Shown: one piece after another, positions 25,313 through 35,719 of the stretch
Layout of the letters: every line of letters starts with the position of its first letter
Numbering within the stretch: the stretch's first letter is position 1
Origin: Vanilla planifolia
Lineage: Eukaryota; Streptophyta; Magnoliopsida; Asparagales; Orchidaceae
Length of the DNA stretch: 64,000 nucleotides
Assembly: GCA_023846275.1 (NCBI GenBank)
Contig: CM043874.1
Coordinates: 22,935,130-22,999,129, forward strand
Direction of reading: 5' to 3'
The notes under the pieces: generated by a model
What the model saw: the letters and a program-made list of their open reading frames with translations, nothing else
Told to the model about the DNA's origin: nothing
The model's database searches: none
Program-made: the position numbers and the translations under genes

Positions 25313-27331
25313 ATGGGGTTGTTCAGCACTAGTGACAACAAAGTAATCGGCAGGATGAACAAGAGCAAAAGAAGTATTGTGCAGCAACTGGAAGAAGAAG
25401 AAAGAGAAGTAGAGGAAGAACAAGATTTTGATGAAGAAGGAGAAGAAAGCGAGGAAGAAAAAAGCCCCAGCATCTGCTTCTTCTGCGCCATGGAGGAACC
25501 CGACCCTCGACTTCGCCGAGAGGCACTCACGGCCTTCTTCTCTGACATGCCATATAGTGACGACGAGTCCCACGTCCTCGTCATGAGCGGCTTATGGAGC
25601 ATGGCAATGATCCGTCCCGACGACCCCGAACTTCCCTCCGCCGGCGTCCTCCGATGTTCCGCCCTCCTCATCTCCAAGGCCCTCGCTGACCCTTCGTGGC
25701 TCGGCTGCCACCAGAACATCTACATCCCGTATTACGCCGCGCACATCCTCGGCTCCTACACCATCCGCCTCCCCTCTCTCGCCCACCTGGCCATCTCTGC
25801 CGGTGCCATCGTGCCTCTCCTCTCTCTCCTTCGCGGAGCTATGTCATGGATCGAGCAGCGCGTCGCCGTCCGTGCGCTTGGACACCTTGCCAGCTTTGAC
25901 GAGACCTTTCCTGCGGTTGCTCGCCATGGAAACGAGCTCGTCCCCCTTGCCATGCGAGTCGCTGCCACCTGCCTCCGCACCGTATACGAAGACTTCATTG
26001 TTGTCGAAACGTTACAACAAAATAAGTATATACGTCTTAGTTTCTACTATTCAAATATAATTACTGCTTAATGTTGCGCATAGTTCTTTTTGTTTTTGTG
26101 GGTGGCAGAGGTGGAAAGATGAGGAGAAAATATCAAAGGGAACTCCTAACTAGAGGTCTGGGAAACGGCGAGATGGAGACGAGGAAGGCGGAGGAATGGG
26201 CGAGTCAGCTCCAGTGTTGGTCAATTTACCTCCTTGGTTGCTTCGCGTGGCGGGATGCTTCGTGGCATTGTCTGATCTGCAAAGACGAAGCGTTCCTAAA
26301 GGACCTCTGCAACATGTGGGGCGGGGTGGCCAATGGCGACTCCCCTGCTGGCGTTGGGTTGATGAGGATCCTCTGCCGAAGTGAACTCGGACGGAAGGCC
26401 GTGTCAGACTGCGCCGACGCCATCGAAAGCCTCTGCAATCTCGCCCGCTCCACCGACGACTGGCAGTACATGGGCATCGACTGCCTCCTCCTCCTGCTGG
26501 AAGACCCTGCAGCTCGCCGCCGTGTCTTGCCTTTTGCCGCCCCGTGCCTTGCCGATCTCATCGAGCTGCGAAGTATCCACTACCAAAAAATCGAGCTATA
26601 TTAAACGTTTATTCATTTAATTAAATAAAGTAGCTTTAATTATAATCAAGTTTTTTTGACGAAAAAGTGATGGAAGTTTTTTTTTATATAAAAAAAAAGA
26701 GCTGGGGAAAAGGACGAATCTTGGCGACGCCATCTTGAAGTCCCTGTGGCCGGAGGTTAAAGAAATGTGGGAGAGGAGGAGAATGGAGGAACGGATGTCG
26801 GAGGATGAGACAGCAGCCCGGAGAGAGGCAGCGACTGGGAAGAAGAAGGAAGGAAACAGGAGATTCTGGGCGGGAGAGGTGAAGGAAGCGATGGAGAAGT
26901 ACGGAGAGGCATTAAAGCTGTGTCCTTTGAAGAGGAAGAACGAGAGGATGGTGCTTTACAGCAACAGGGCGCAGTGCCAACTGCTGCTCGGGGACGCCGA
27001 TGCGGCCATCAGCGATGCCACGCGTGCGCTATCGCTGTCGACTCCAGTAAACTCCCACAGAAAGAGCCTCTGGCGGAGGGCGCAAGCCTACGACATGAAG
27101 GGGATGGCTAAGGAGAGCATGATAGATTGTCTAACGCTTGTGAACGGAGCCTGGTTCGGTGTTGGGAGAGGGAAGAAAAAGAAGAAATCTAACAATGTGC
27201 CTTACAGCGTCGCCCGTATGATTAGCAAGCAGATAAGCCGTGCCGGGCTCTTCGCCAGCGTCGGAGAATTTACCAAGGAAAAGGCAGCGGAAGGATCAGT
27301 GGAGTTTGGTATGGGAGAAGAAGAGCGCTAA
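25313..27331 (+). CDS. ARM-like / TPR repeat protein, three exons
   Basis: Predicted exons are 25313-26025, 26109-26572 and 26700-27331 (602 residues). Introns of 83 and 127 bp start GT and end AG, and phases 2 and 1 match across each junction. The start ATG has good context (gccATGgg). Residues 26-50 are strongly acidic. Exons 1 and 2 (about residues 60-390) form an armadillo-like helical region, with AGAIVPLLSLLRG near 163-175. Exon 2 holds KAEEWASQLQCWS and DDWQYMGIDCLLLLLEDP, which I recall from plant proteins annotated as ARM-repeat/TPR-like. The C-terminus carries about three TPRs (residues 440-547), with LYSNRAQCQLL near 478-488 and KSLWRRAQAYDMKG near 514-527. Such TPRs usually bind partner proteins. 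I know of no assigned biochemical role. The exons are far more GC-rich than their surroundings. Splice sites are inferred without transcript data; the intron 2 acceptor follows an A-rich run. Confidence 0.85.
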
Positions 27332-28936
27332 GAGAACAGGTTCTCTGCAAGGTTAAACTTGTCAGATGAAAGGAATCATCATCAGCTCCAGGTGCAAACT
27401 TTCCTTTTAGCTAAATATTCTGTACTTTGGTATTTGGATCTGAACATTTTAGCAGCTTTTTTTCCTGTGATCAATTGTATGAATGGAAGGAGAAGCTAGT
27501 CCATTAAATGGACTCTGGCCGGATTTCTTTTTAATTATTACTATTTAATTCCAATTTTTTAAATTTTATTATTAACAAATAATTTATATAATTTTAAAAA
27601 TTATATTAAATTATTTTCCATCATTTTATTTTAGACTAAAATTTATTATGAAAAATAGTCAAATTGAATAATTCTTTTGAAAGAATCAAACTTTAACGTT
27701 GGCCTTACCGAGGCCATCACATAGCTAACTATTCCTTGATGCTTGGCAAACAAGTAATGAAATTGTTTCCTCTCACCTCCTTATGGTGTCCCATTCCTAT
27801 TTCAGACTACATAACCATCATTGTTTTCCTCATTCTTGGCACTACAAGCTCTTAGTTCACCTCTCATAACCATCTCTCATGAAACGTTTGTTTTGTGGAT
27901 GTCAAGGCAAAAGTCCCCCATGGTTTACCTCGAGCAATTTAGTGGTAGGATGGGACATTGTGTTTCCATTCTTGTCAAACATTTAAAGCCATTGCTCAAG
28001 AGCCAATTTTGTCACATGATGGAGATGTTTCAAACCTTTCTCAATTGAGATTTTCATGATCATACCCTCATCAACCTAATTATAACCTCCATTTTCAATA
28101 AAGATATAAATTAATTATTAGTGTGAGTGTTGTTCATGTATAGGAAATAAATTGTCTTTAATGCCCTAGATTCATCATTGATCATCAAATATGACGTATT
28201 ATTTTAGCCAAAGGATCTATCGCTTGACGAAAGATACCATGTAAGTCTAAAATAATTATTTTTATCTCCCAACTATAAATACTTAAATCTCAAATCAATA
28301 ACATTTAGCTTCTTTTAAAACTTGATGTTTTGTGAAATTGTGACTTTGACGTTTCTTTTATTTGGAAGATTTTCTAGTTAAGATTCTATCTTGTTGTCTA
28401 CTTACAAAAATACTATTTTTCTTGTCAAATAAAACAATTTGTGTTGAGCATCATTTTAATGGTAAAGTCATAATGTTGAACTTAAAAGGGACATAGTCAT
28501 ACATTTCTACCATCCAAATTATGGGTTTTACTTTCTTTGGGTTTTTACACAACATTTATTTTGTAGGTTAATTTAAGCATTCACAATTCCCACTTTTATT
28601 GTCTCAAACCTCATCAACCATAAATTAATATAACCTAATAAATTATAAATATAATACAAGTTTATCAAGTTAAAATCAAAATCTATAATATAAAATTTAA
28701 GGACTAATAATTATGATAATCTCAAATCATCACAACAAGTTTAACAACAAATGAATAACAATTTCTACACAATATGTAAATCTATAAACTAGTGTTGATA
28801 TAGAACTTTGATAAAAATATACAAATATTCTCACATACATATAATATTACTCACACTCACAAAATATAACAAGCTTTCACTTAGGAACTTGTACTATCAT
28901 CTTAGGACTCATAATTCTATAAGTGTTAAATCCTAC
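27332..28936. other. 3' flank of the ARM/TPR gene and AT-rich DNA
   Basis: The first few hundred bases are the likely 3' UTR and polyadenylation zone, with no single obvious signal. A 75-residue open frame at 27821-28048 matches nothing I recognise. The remainder is AT-rich up to the LTR at 28937. Confidence 0.5.
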
Positions 28937-29557
28937 TAATTAGGAGATCTGTTATCGAACACCACCCAAAGGAAGGTTTGAAGTACTAAAAAATATTGTT
29001 GCTTACATGCACTCACTTTGAGTGTTTTGTACGAATGGAAGCCTGTGCAGTGCTGACCTGGGTCACATGCACTACATGTGAACCACAAGCGTCCTAACCC
29101 ACGTACACACGAAGCATGCTAAGAGTTAGCAATCATGTGCACCATAGGTCTACCTACCACACTCGCTAGCACAAACAAATTCTACGTGAATGCAATACTG
29201 GGGGAGCATAGAATTCATGTGTAAGTAGGGCCTCCATATGTGGATCCTAGTACCAAGAAACTCAATTTTGCAAAATTATGAAGTTTGGTCAAATGTCATA
29301 TGTCACTTTTGGATAATCAAAATATTATATTTTTTATAATAAAATAATATATCTAACCCCTATATAAAAGGATAAGAATGATAAATATAATAAGAAAAAA
29401 GTTTTAAAGTATTCAATATTTTATGACATAAGCTCTATTCTCTTTCTCTTTCTTTTCTAGGTTCCTTATCATTTATTATGCTTTAGCTTCCACTATTACA
29501 ACTCTAATAAGGTCTATTGTCGAGGGTTCGAGGTAGAAACATCTCGTAAATAAATTA
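28937..29557 (+). repeat. 5' LTR of the gypsy element
   Basis: About 621 bp, aligned by eye with 32925-33540. Shared blocks include 'tcactttgagtgt' (about 29013 and 33015), 'ggcctccat' (about 29229 and 33223), 'gtttggtcaaatgt' (about 29283 and 33275) and 'tatataaaggataag'-like TATA regions (about 29361 and 33351). The start is TAATTAGGAG where the 3' LTR has TGATTAAGAG. Confidence 0.82.
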
Positions 29558-29566
29558 TATTATTTT

Positions 29567-29580
29567 TGGTATCAGAGTGC
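29567..29580 (+). other. Primer-binding site (initiator Met tRNA type)
   Basis: TGGTATCAGAGTGC, nine bases after the LTR end, matches the standard plant retrotransposon PBS complementary to the 3' end of initiator methionine tRNA. Confidence 0.85.
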
Positions 29581-29589
29581 TTTGATTCA

Positions 29590-30240
29590 ATGCCGATTGT
29601 AGGAGCCAAGAAGAAAGGAGTCGAAAAGCAAGCCATCAAAAAGGAGTAAAGATACTACAAGGGCATAAGTTAAGGTGACTACACCAATTACTTTACCATC
29701 AAACATAGAAGCACATGTAATTCTATTAACTCAACAAATATAAATAATAGAGATAATGTTAAAAAATAAATTCTCCTATCACAACTTTGAAAGATAAACC
29801 ACCAAGCAATTAAAAATGTTCTTAACTCAAGGGTAGTTATAAACAAGGAAAAGGACAACATCATCAATCTTGTTTTACTAATGTTTGGGAATGGACACCA
29901 TCTATTCAAGGTAGATGTTAAACTTGATATACCAATTTATGATGATATGATGGATGTTAAAAAATTAGATTCTTAGTTAGAACAACTAAAGACTTATTTC
30001 TCTTTGTAGACTACTCCTCATGTGATGGAGTATCCATCACATATGTTTGATTAAAAATGATGAGCTATTTTATTAGCCTAGTGGAATGCATACTTAAAAA
30101 TTAGTTTATACATAGAAATGATATGAAGAAAGTTCAAAAATTTAATTCAAGAAGAATTTTACTTCATGGGTTACTTAGATAAAAGATGAAAAAGTGACAT
30201 GGTTTACGAAGAATTTTATCCCATGGGTTATTTGAGAATA
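29590..30240 (+). pseudogene. Gag-region remnant of the gypsy element
   Basis: This lies between the PBS and the first recognisable RT block. The leader and first bases resemble those of the relic at 14330-17215. No zinc knuckle or protease motif could be read through the stops, and this segment is shorter than a normal gag-protease region, so a deletion is likely. Confidence 0.45.
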
Positions 30241-30269
30241 AAGTACTCAAGCCTAACAGTTCACCTAAC

Positions 30270-31310
30270 AATTCACCATACAGTTCTCTAGTTATTCTAG
30301 TGCTAAAGAAGGATGGAGGTTGGTGCATGTGTGCAGATTATTAAGCTCTTAACAAAATCACTATTAAGAATAGGTATACTCTACTAAGAATTGATGATCT
30401 CTTAAACCAACTAAAGCATGCACAATCTATAAAATATATCTCAAAGTGGGATACCATCAAGAATTATTATAAAAGGAGATACCTAAATAATCTTTTAAGA
30501 CTCAATAAGGATTACATAAGTGGTTGGTAATGCCATTGGTGTTGTGTAATGCTCTAAAAATATTTATCAGGATAATAAATGGCATTTTCACCCTTATGTA
30601 AAGGAATTTGTGGTAGTCTACTTGGATGGCATTCTCATTTATAGTAATAAACTTGAAAAGCAAATAAGAAAGGTGTTCAACATATTACAATCCCATCAAT
30701 TAAAATTGAAAAGGAAGAAATATGGGTATGCATGGGAAACCCTTCTATATTTGAGATTTTAAGTTAATAATAACAAAATAAGCATTGATAAGGAGAAGAT
30801 TAATGTTATAAAGAAATGGCCTAGACCTCAAAATGTTACTAATATTAAAATTTTTTTAGAGCTTATCAATACCTAAAAAAATTCATTAAAAGATTCTCTA
30901 AAATAATAGTATTATTATATATACTAACTCGCTCACATCTAAAGTTTGAGTGGACAAAACTATATTAAGAAATGTTTTCATAATTAAAAGAAGTAATTTG
31001 TAAAGCATTAATTCTAGCCTAGCCAAACATACAATATCCATTTGAGATTTAAGAAAATGCAGTAAGATATGCTATTAAGGCAATTTTAATGAAAGAAGTA
31101 GAGCTTATAGCTTACTATTCTAAATTACTAAAAAAAGAACAAAAAATTATCTAATTTATAAAAAAGATTTTTCAACTTTATATCTTAAGAAAGAAACCAT
31201 AATACAATCAGATCATCAGCTACTCTAATAATTATAGACTCAATCAAAACTACAACAAGCATGACACCTGAAATAGATGTCATAACTACAATAATTTAAC
31301 ATAACTATTA
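30270..31310 (+). pseudogene. Gypsy reverse transcriptase / RNase H remnant
   Basis: Decayed blocks in order: a VLKKDGGW-type segment (about 30305); IKNRYTLLRIDDLLNQLKHA (about 30363), matching 'VKxRxPLPRIDDLLDQLxGA'; a catalytic region reading FVVVYLDGILIYS (about 30608), where the family has YLDDILIYS; KINVIKKWPRPQNVTNIK (about 30800); and an RNase H segment, AYYSKLLKKEQK (about 31112). The first catalytic-pair Asp is followed by Gly instead of Asp, so the enzyme would be inactive even without the frameshifts. Confidence 0.82.
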
Positions 31311-31352
31311 AATACAAGAAGGGTGCTTAAAATAAATTTATAGATGTGATTC

Positions 31353-32760
31353 TTGACTTTCTTCAATCTTATTATGTTTGACAACCATTATGCAAATACA
31401 ACCTATAAAATTAAGTATACTACAAATTATAAAGATGACCTAAATTTTGGAGGAATTTATCAAGAGACAAAAGGAGATAAACACTCAAAGTATGATATAA
31501 AAAATGAAGTCCTCTATCGAGAGAGAAGCAGTTGAGTCTACTTCAGTATGGTGTTAAAAAATGATGGATAAGGTTCATACTTCCAGAGTCTCGAGATACT
31601 TTGGATTATTGTATACCATTTTAAATTTACAAATGTTAGCTTATTGCCTTTGCATGAATTTAGATGTTAAGATACTTATTCATGGGTGTACACTTAGTTG
31701 TGCATCAAAATCATCAAATCACAAACAATATTATATATGCCATTATCAGTATCGATTAGTACCTAAAATATTATCTTGATGAATTTTATTGACAGATTAC
31801 CAATGACTTTATGGGAACATAACTATCTATTCATGGTATTAGATAGATTTTCCAAGATAGTCATATTAATATTATACAGACAAGATTATAAGTGAACAAC
31901 CACATCCTTTTCTATCAAAAGATACGGATACCTTTGGGTCACCCATCTTTCATTATATCAGATCATGATACTCAAATTTTTAAGCAAATTATGGAAAGCA
32001 CTATGGGAAATAATGGATACCACTTTGGTGTGAAGTATTGTTTTTTATTCACAAATAAATAGACAAATTAAAATGATAAATAGGATAGTTATTCATCTAC
32101 TTAACATATATAATGCACATCAATTAAAAATATGGAAAGAGAGTATTGTATATGTATACTTTGCATATAACTACACTATGCTTAGATCAACATCAATGAG
32201 TCCTTTCAAAGTTAGTATGAGATTCCTAACCCAAATTACAATAATCTTGGAATCTAAGGTACCAAACAAATATGAAAACTAAAAGTGATGCTCAATAAAA
32301 AGATTAAAAGAGTTTTAGAAAGAATATGAGAAATAAATGACAATATCAAAAGACAACTACTTAAATCATAAAGGAAATATAAAAAGTGATACTACCAATA
32401 TAGAGTTGAAAAGAAGTTTATAGAAGATGACTTTATATGACATTATATTAGTAATAAAAGATTGAAAAGAGATGATAAGAAGCTTGAATCGATACGATAT
32501 GATCCTTTCAAGATAATACAAAAGATTAATGATAATTTCTATCAACTTGAGCAACTAACATATATAGAAATATATTCAAAAGTGAATGTGGATAACCTAA
32601 AGATGTTTGAGAAATCTACGATTGATGAGAAACCTCAAGAACACTTACCACCATTGGATGACTTTGTCATGAATGATGATAATATTCTAAAAGAAGATAA
32701 CATTCTCAATAAAATAATCATTACAATAAGGGGGACCAAGACTTCATATTGAATTAGGAA
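31353..32760 (+). pseudogene. Gypsy integrase remnant
   Basis: The open stretch 31353-31535 corresponds to the linker before the integrase zinc region. IDRLPMTLWEHNYLFMVLD (about 31790) matches the conserved 'DFxxGLPxTxxGHDxIFVVVDRFSKM'. ISDHDTQIF (about 31957) matches 'VSDRDxKF'. The frame 32073-32282 (MINRIVIHLL … FAYNYTMLRSTSMSPF) matches 'VNRxLxxLLR … FAYNxxxxxSTxxSPF'. The frame 32462-32752 holds the C-terminal DPFKIIQKINDNFYQLEQL block and a short acidic tail. Broken by several frameshifts. Confidence 0.8.
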
Positions 32761-32909
32761 GAAAGGAAAAAAACTCTTTATTGCAAAAATAGTGCAGTTT
32801 AAGAAAATATCAATTATTATTCTCTCACCTTATTTTCCAATAATAATGAAAAAATAAAGCAATGAATAGAAGATCTAGTTAAGTTTTATTTGATGAAACT
32901 CGAATTATG

Positions 32910-32920
32910 AAAAGAAGGGA
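32910..32920 (+). other. Polypurine tract
   Basis: A purine-only run, aaaagaaggga, four bases before the 3' LTR. This is where second-strand priming would occur. Confidence 0.7.
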
Positions 32921-32924
32921 TTTA

Positions 32925-33540
32925 TGATTAAGAGATTTATTATTTATTTATACCCAAAGAAATGTTTGGAGTGTTAAACAAAATGTTGCTACTCACACGC
33001 ATAAGCACACCCCTCACTTTGAGTGTCACTTGTAGATGGAAGCATAAGCAGCACTAACCTAGGTCATGTGCACTGCATGTGACATTTAGGTGTATCGACC
33101 CCTACACACATGAAGCACATTTGGAGTTGATGGCCACATGGGCCCAACATGGCAAATACAACCTACTATGCTTATTAATCCACATATAATAGCAGGGGTA
33201 CAAAAAGTCTGTGTAATTGTAAGGCCTCCATGTATGTCCTAGTGCTAGGCAATTCAAATTTGCAAATTTATCTAGTTTGGTCAAATGTTAGATGTATCTC
33301 TTAGTAATTAAAATATTATATTTTTTTAATAAAATATTATATCCAACCACTATATAAAGGGATAAGAGTGATGAATAAGTAAGAAAAACTTTTAGGAGTA
33401 TTCAATCTCTTGTGGCATAAGCTGTACTCTTTTTCTTCCCTTGGTTTCTCATAATTTCTCATACTTTAACTTGCATTGTTGCATCTTCAACAAGGTATAT
33501 TGTTGTGGGCTCGAAGTGAGAACACCTTGTAGATAGATCA
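32925..33540 (+). repeat. 3' LTR of the gypsy element
   Basis: About 616 bp with TG…CA ends (TGATTAAGAG … GATAGATCA). It pairs with 28937-29557. Divergence is substantial by eye, with many substitutions and small indels. Confidence 0.82.
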
Positions 33541-33899
33541 CTTTCTTTGATGAAAAATGAGTATAATATGTTTAGTAAACAAATCTCTAATGACATATAA
33601 TATTTTAGTATAAAAAGTAAGTATACAGATAAGTAATAAAATATAGTAAATGAAAGCATGATGATATATAACAAGAAGTACTATAAGAATACATATATAA
33701 TCATATACTTATATCTCTAGTTCATAGTTATCATATAGTATTTTTATCTTATTTTTCTTTCTTTTTGTATTCAATTGTATTATTATTTTATATTTTTTAT
33801 ATATTCATTCTTTCGTAACTTTCAAACTCTTTTTATGATCCTTATCATAACACTTAGGGATCCAAAATCACATTTTATTCTTATAGACCTAATTTTCAT

Positions 33900-34160
33900 T
33901 TATGAGTATCCATGACACCTAAAAATAAAGTATCTTATCTCATCATCACTATTTTACCTCTTAAAGGAATGAGGCACTCAAACATGATAGACCATCATTT
34001 TAAGTTTCTATGATACCCAAAAGTGAACTATCTCATCACCATTAGTCTCACCTCCTTAAGGGAATGAGATACTCAAAAAACCTTATCTTTAAGTGTCTAT
34101 GTAACTAAAAATAAAATATCTCATATCTTCATCATTAGTTGAGGTACTATAACATGTCAT
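33900..34160 (+). repeat. Tandem repeat, ~90-100 bp unit, three copies
   Basis: Units start near 33900, 34001 and 34091. Each carries 'tgacacctaaaaataaagt' or a variant, then 'atctcatcatcac'-like and 'ggaatgagg'-like words. The third unit is shortened. Non-coding. It may be part of an LTR of the minus-strand chromovirus relic to its right. Confidence 0.6.
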
Positions 34161-34335
34161 GGGCCCATGTTGGAGCACTACAATACTAAGAGTGATATAT
34201 ATAACATATGTCATATTTATTAGGTTGTTGTTAGATAAGGTCATCCTTTTTCTCTAGTTACAATAACCTCTTTTCTTTGCTTTTTATTCTCTTTTCTTTG
34301 TCTTATATTATGTTCTAATTTATAAAATCACATAA

Positions 34336-34337
<2 letters not shown>

Positions 34338-34390
<53 letters not shown>

Positions 34391-34510
34391 ATGTGTGTGT
34401 GTGTGTGTTGAGTGTATGTGAGTGTGTGTGCATATGCACATGTGTGTATGTGTGCATGTGTGTGTGTGTGCATGCGTGAGTGTGTGTGCACATGTGTGTG
34501 TATGTGCATC
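34338..34510. repeat. Compound (AT)n(GT)n microsatellite
   Basis: (AT)n runs from about 34338 to 34388, followed by an imperfect GT/GC-containing alternating tract to about 34510. The minus-strand His/Thr-rich open frame across it (34328-34519) is an artefact of the repeat. Confidence 0.92.
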
Positions 34511-35179
34511 AACAATCACACTAAGTTATAGTGAATTCAAAACATATGAAAAAAATAATATTCCATATGTCTAAATACTCACATCATCAAATATATTATA
34601 ATAATAATAAAGATTCTTTTAACAATTCACATATATCATAGTTAATTAGTTTACCTACTTGATAGTTCTAAGAAGCCTCTTTCGTGACTTTTTCTTTTTT
34701 TTTTATAAGTTTTTCTCATTTTCTACATAATTAACATTAATTCTTATTAATGAAAAATTAATTTTTTTACTAAGAAAGTACTTTCAAAAGTTTTAAAATA
34801 CACATTAACAAAACACTTTCTTTCATATTTTTATACAGTCAAGGCTTTATCAAGGTTGGACCACTGTATTACATTGGTCAAACATGTATAATGTTCTTGT
34901 CACACAGGTACACTCCACGATAATCAATGGGTCATACCAAAGATCAAACAAATGATCTAAGCTTTTCCATTAATTAAGTATATTAGTTTGATTCCATCTT
35001 ATACTCATTCGATCGATGCTTTATTTGTATTTTTACCTCCACATCAAACTTATAATCACCCATATCATACTACAAGATCCAAATTAATATGTTTTAAATT
35101 CTAGTTCTCAACACTTATATTTGAAACATAAAATATGTTTTAAGAAAATGTGAGATTTTAGTTGGATGGTTACCATAAT

Positions 35180-35712
35180 CTTCCCATCTTATAAAAATTT
35201 TATCCTAAAATTTAAAATAATCTTACATATTACTACATTATATCTTCTTTCACCTCTCTAATAGCTCTTCTTTCAATTTGATTCCTCCAAAGGACCTTTA
35301 CCATTAGAATGATTTATTTATCAACATCTTCTTTTACTTTGTTAAGATTTTAACTAGTTATTATTGATAAGATATGTTAGATTGAATCTCAATTTTCTCT
35401 AAACTATATTACAAAAAATGAGACGAATCAAGTACATATTGTCTCAATAAAGATACATAAAAAACATTATGCACACCTAATATTTGAGAAAAAATACTAC
35501 TTAGTAAGCAACATACCCCACACTTTCTAATATTTGGAGAAGGTTTAATATACGTAGGTTTCAATTTACCTGTTTAACCAAACCTCATCACCACTCACTT
35601 TAAGAAACGCATGTTCACCTTCTTAAAATTCAACATCTTGGTGCTTTTCATTAACATATTTCACTTACTAGTCTTAAGTAGTTTAAATTCAATCTCTTAT
35701 TATTTCTACCCT
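35180..35712 (-). pseudogene. Minus-strand chromovirus integrase C-terminal remnant
   Basis: On the minus strand, in shifted frames, a DVEF…EGEHAFLKV block (about 35600-35645) is followed by RFG…TGKLKPTYIKP (about 35530-35590), matching 'RFGxxGKLxPRYIGPF'. Then VKVLWRNQIERRAIREVKED (about 35230-35300) matches the end of chromovirus integrases, next to the chromodomain. The C-terminus lies near 35180. The rest of the element upstream (higher coordinates) is replaced by repeat family X. Confidence 0.72.
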
Positions 35713-35719
35713 CAAGAAA

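Larger units (their letters stand above)
28937..33540 (+). mobile_element. Ty3/gypsy retrotransposon with both LTRs, decayed
   Basis: Complete architecture on the plus strand: 5' LTR (28937-29557), 9-bp spacer, primer-binding site (29567-29580), gag region, reverse transcriptase, RNase H, integrase, a tail region, polypurine tract (32910-32920) and 3' LTR (32925-33540). RT before integrase marks it as Ty3/gypsy. Wording of the RT and integrase blocks resembles chromoviruses of the CRM/Reina kind, but the clade call is tentative. Stops and frameshifts throughout and clearly diverged LTRs show an old, inactive copy. Flanking 5-mers (cctac and ctttc) match at only three of five positions. Confidence 0.85.

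Noticed and set aside
25247..26000. Several open frames on both strands overlapping the first exon of the ARM/TPR gene
   Set aside because: GC-rich coding exons leave other frames open by chance. None has a recognisable domain, and the sense frame explains the conservation.
34328..34519. His/Thr-rich minus-strand open frame
   Set aside because: It is a direct translation of the GT/AT microsatellite and has no independent support.
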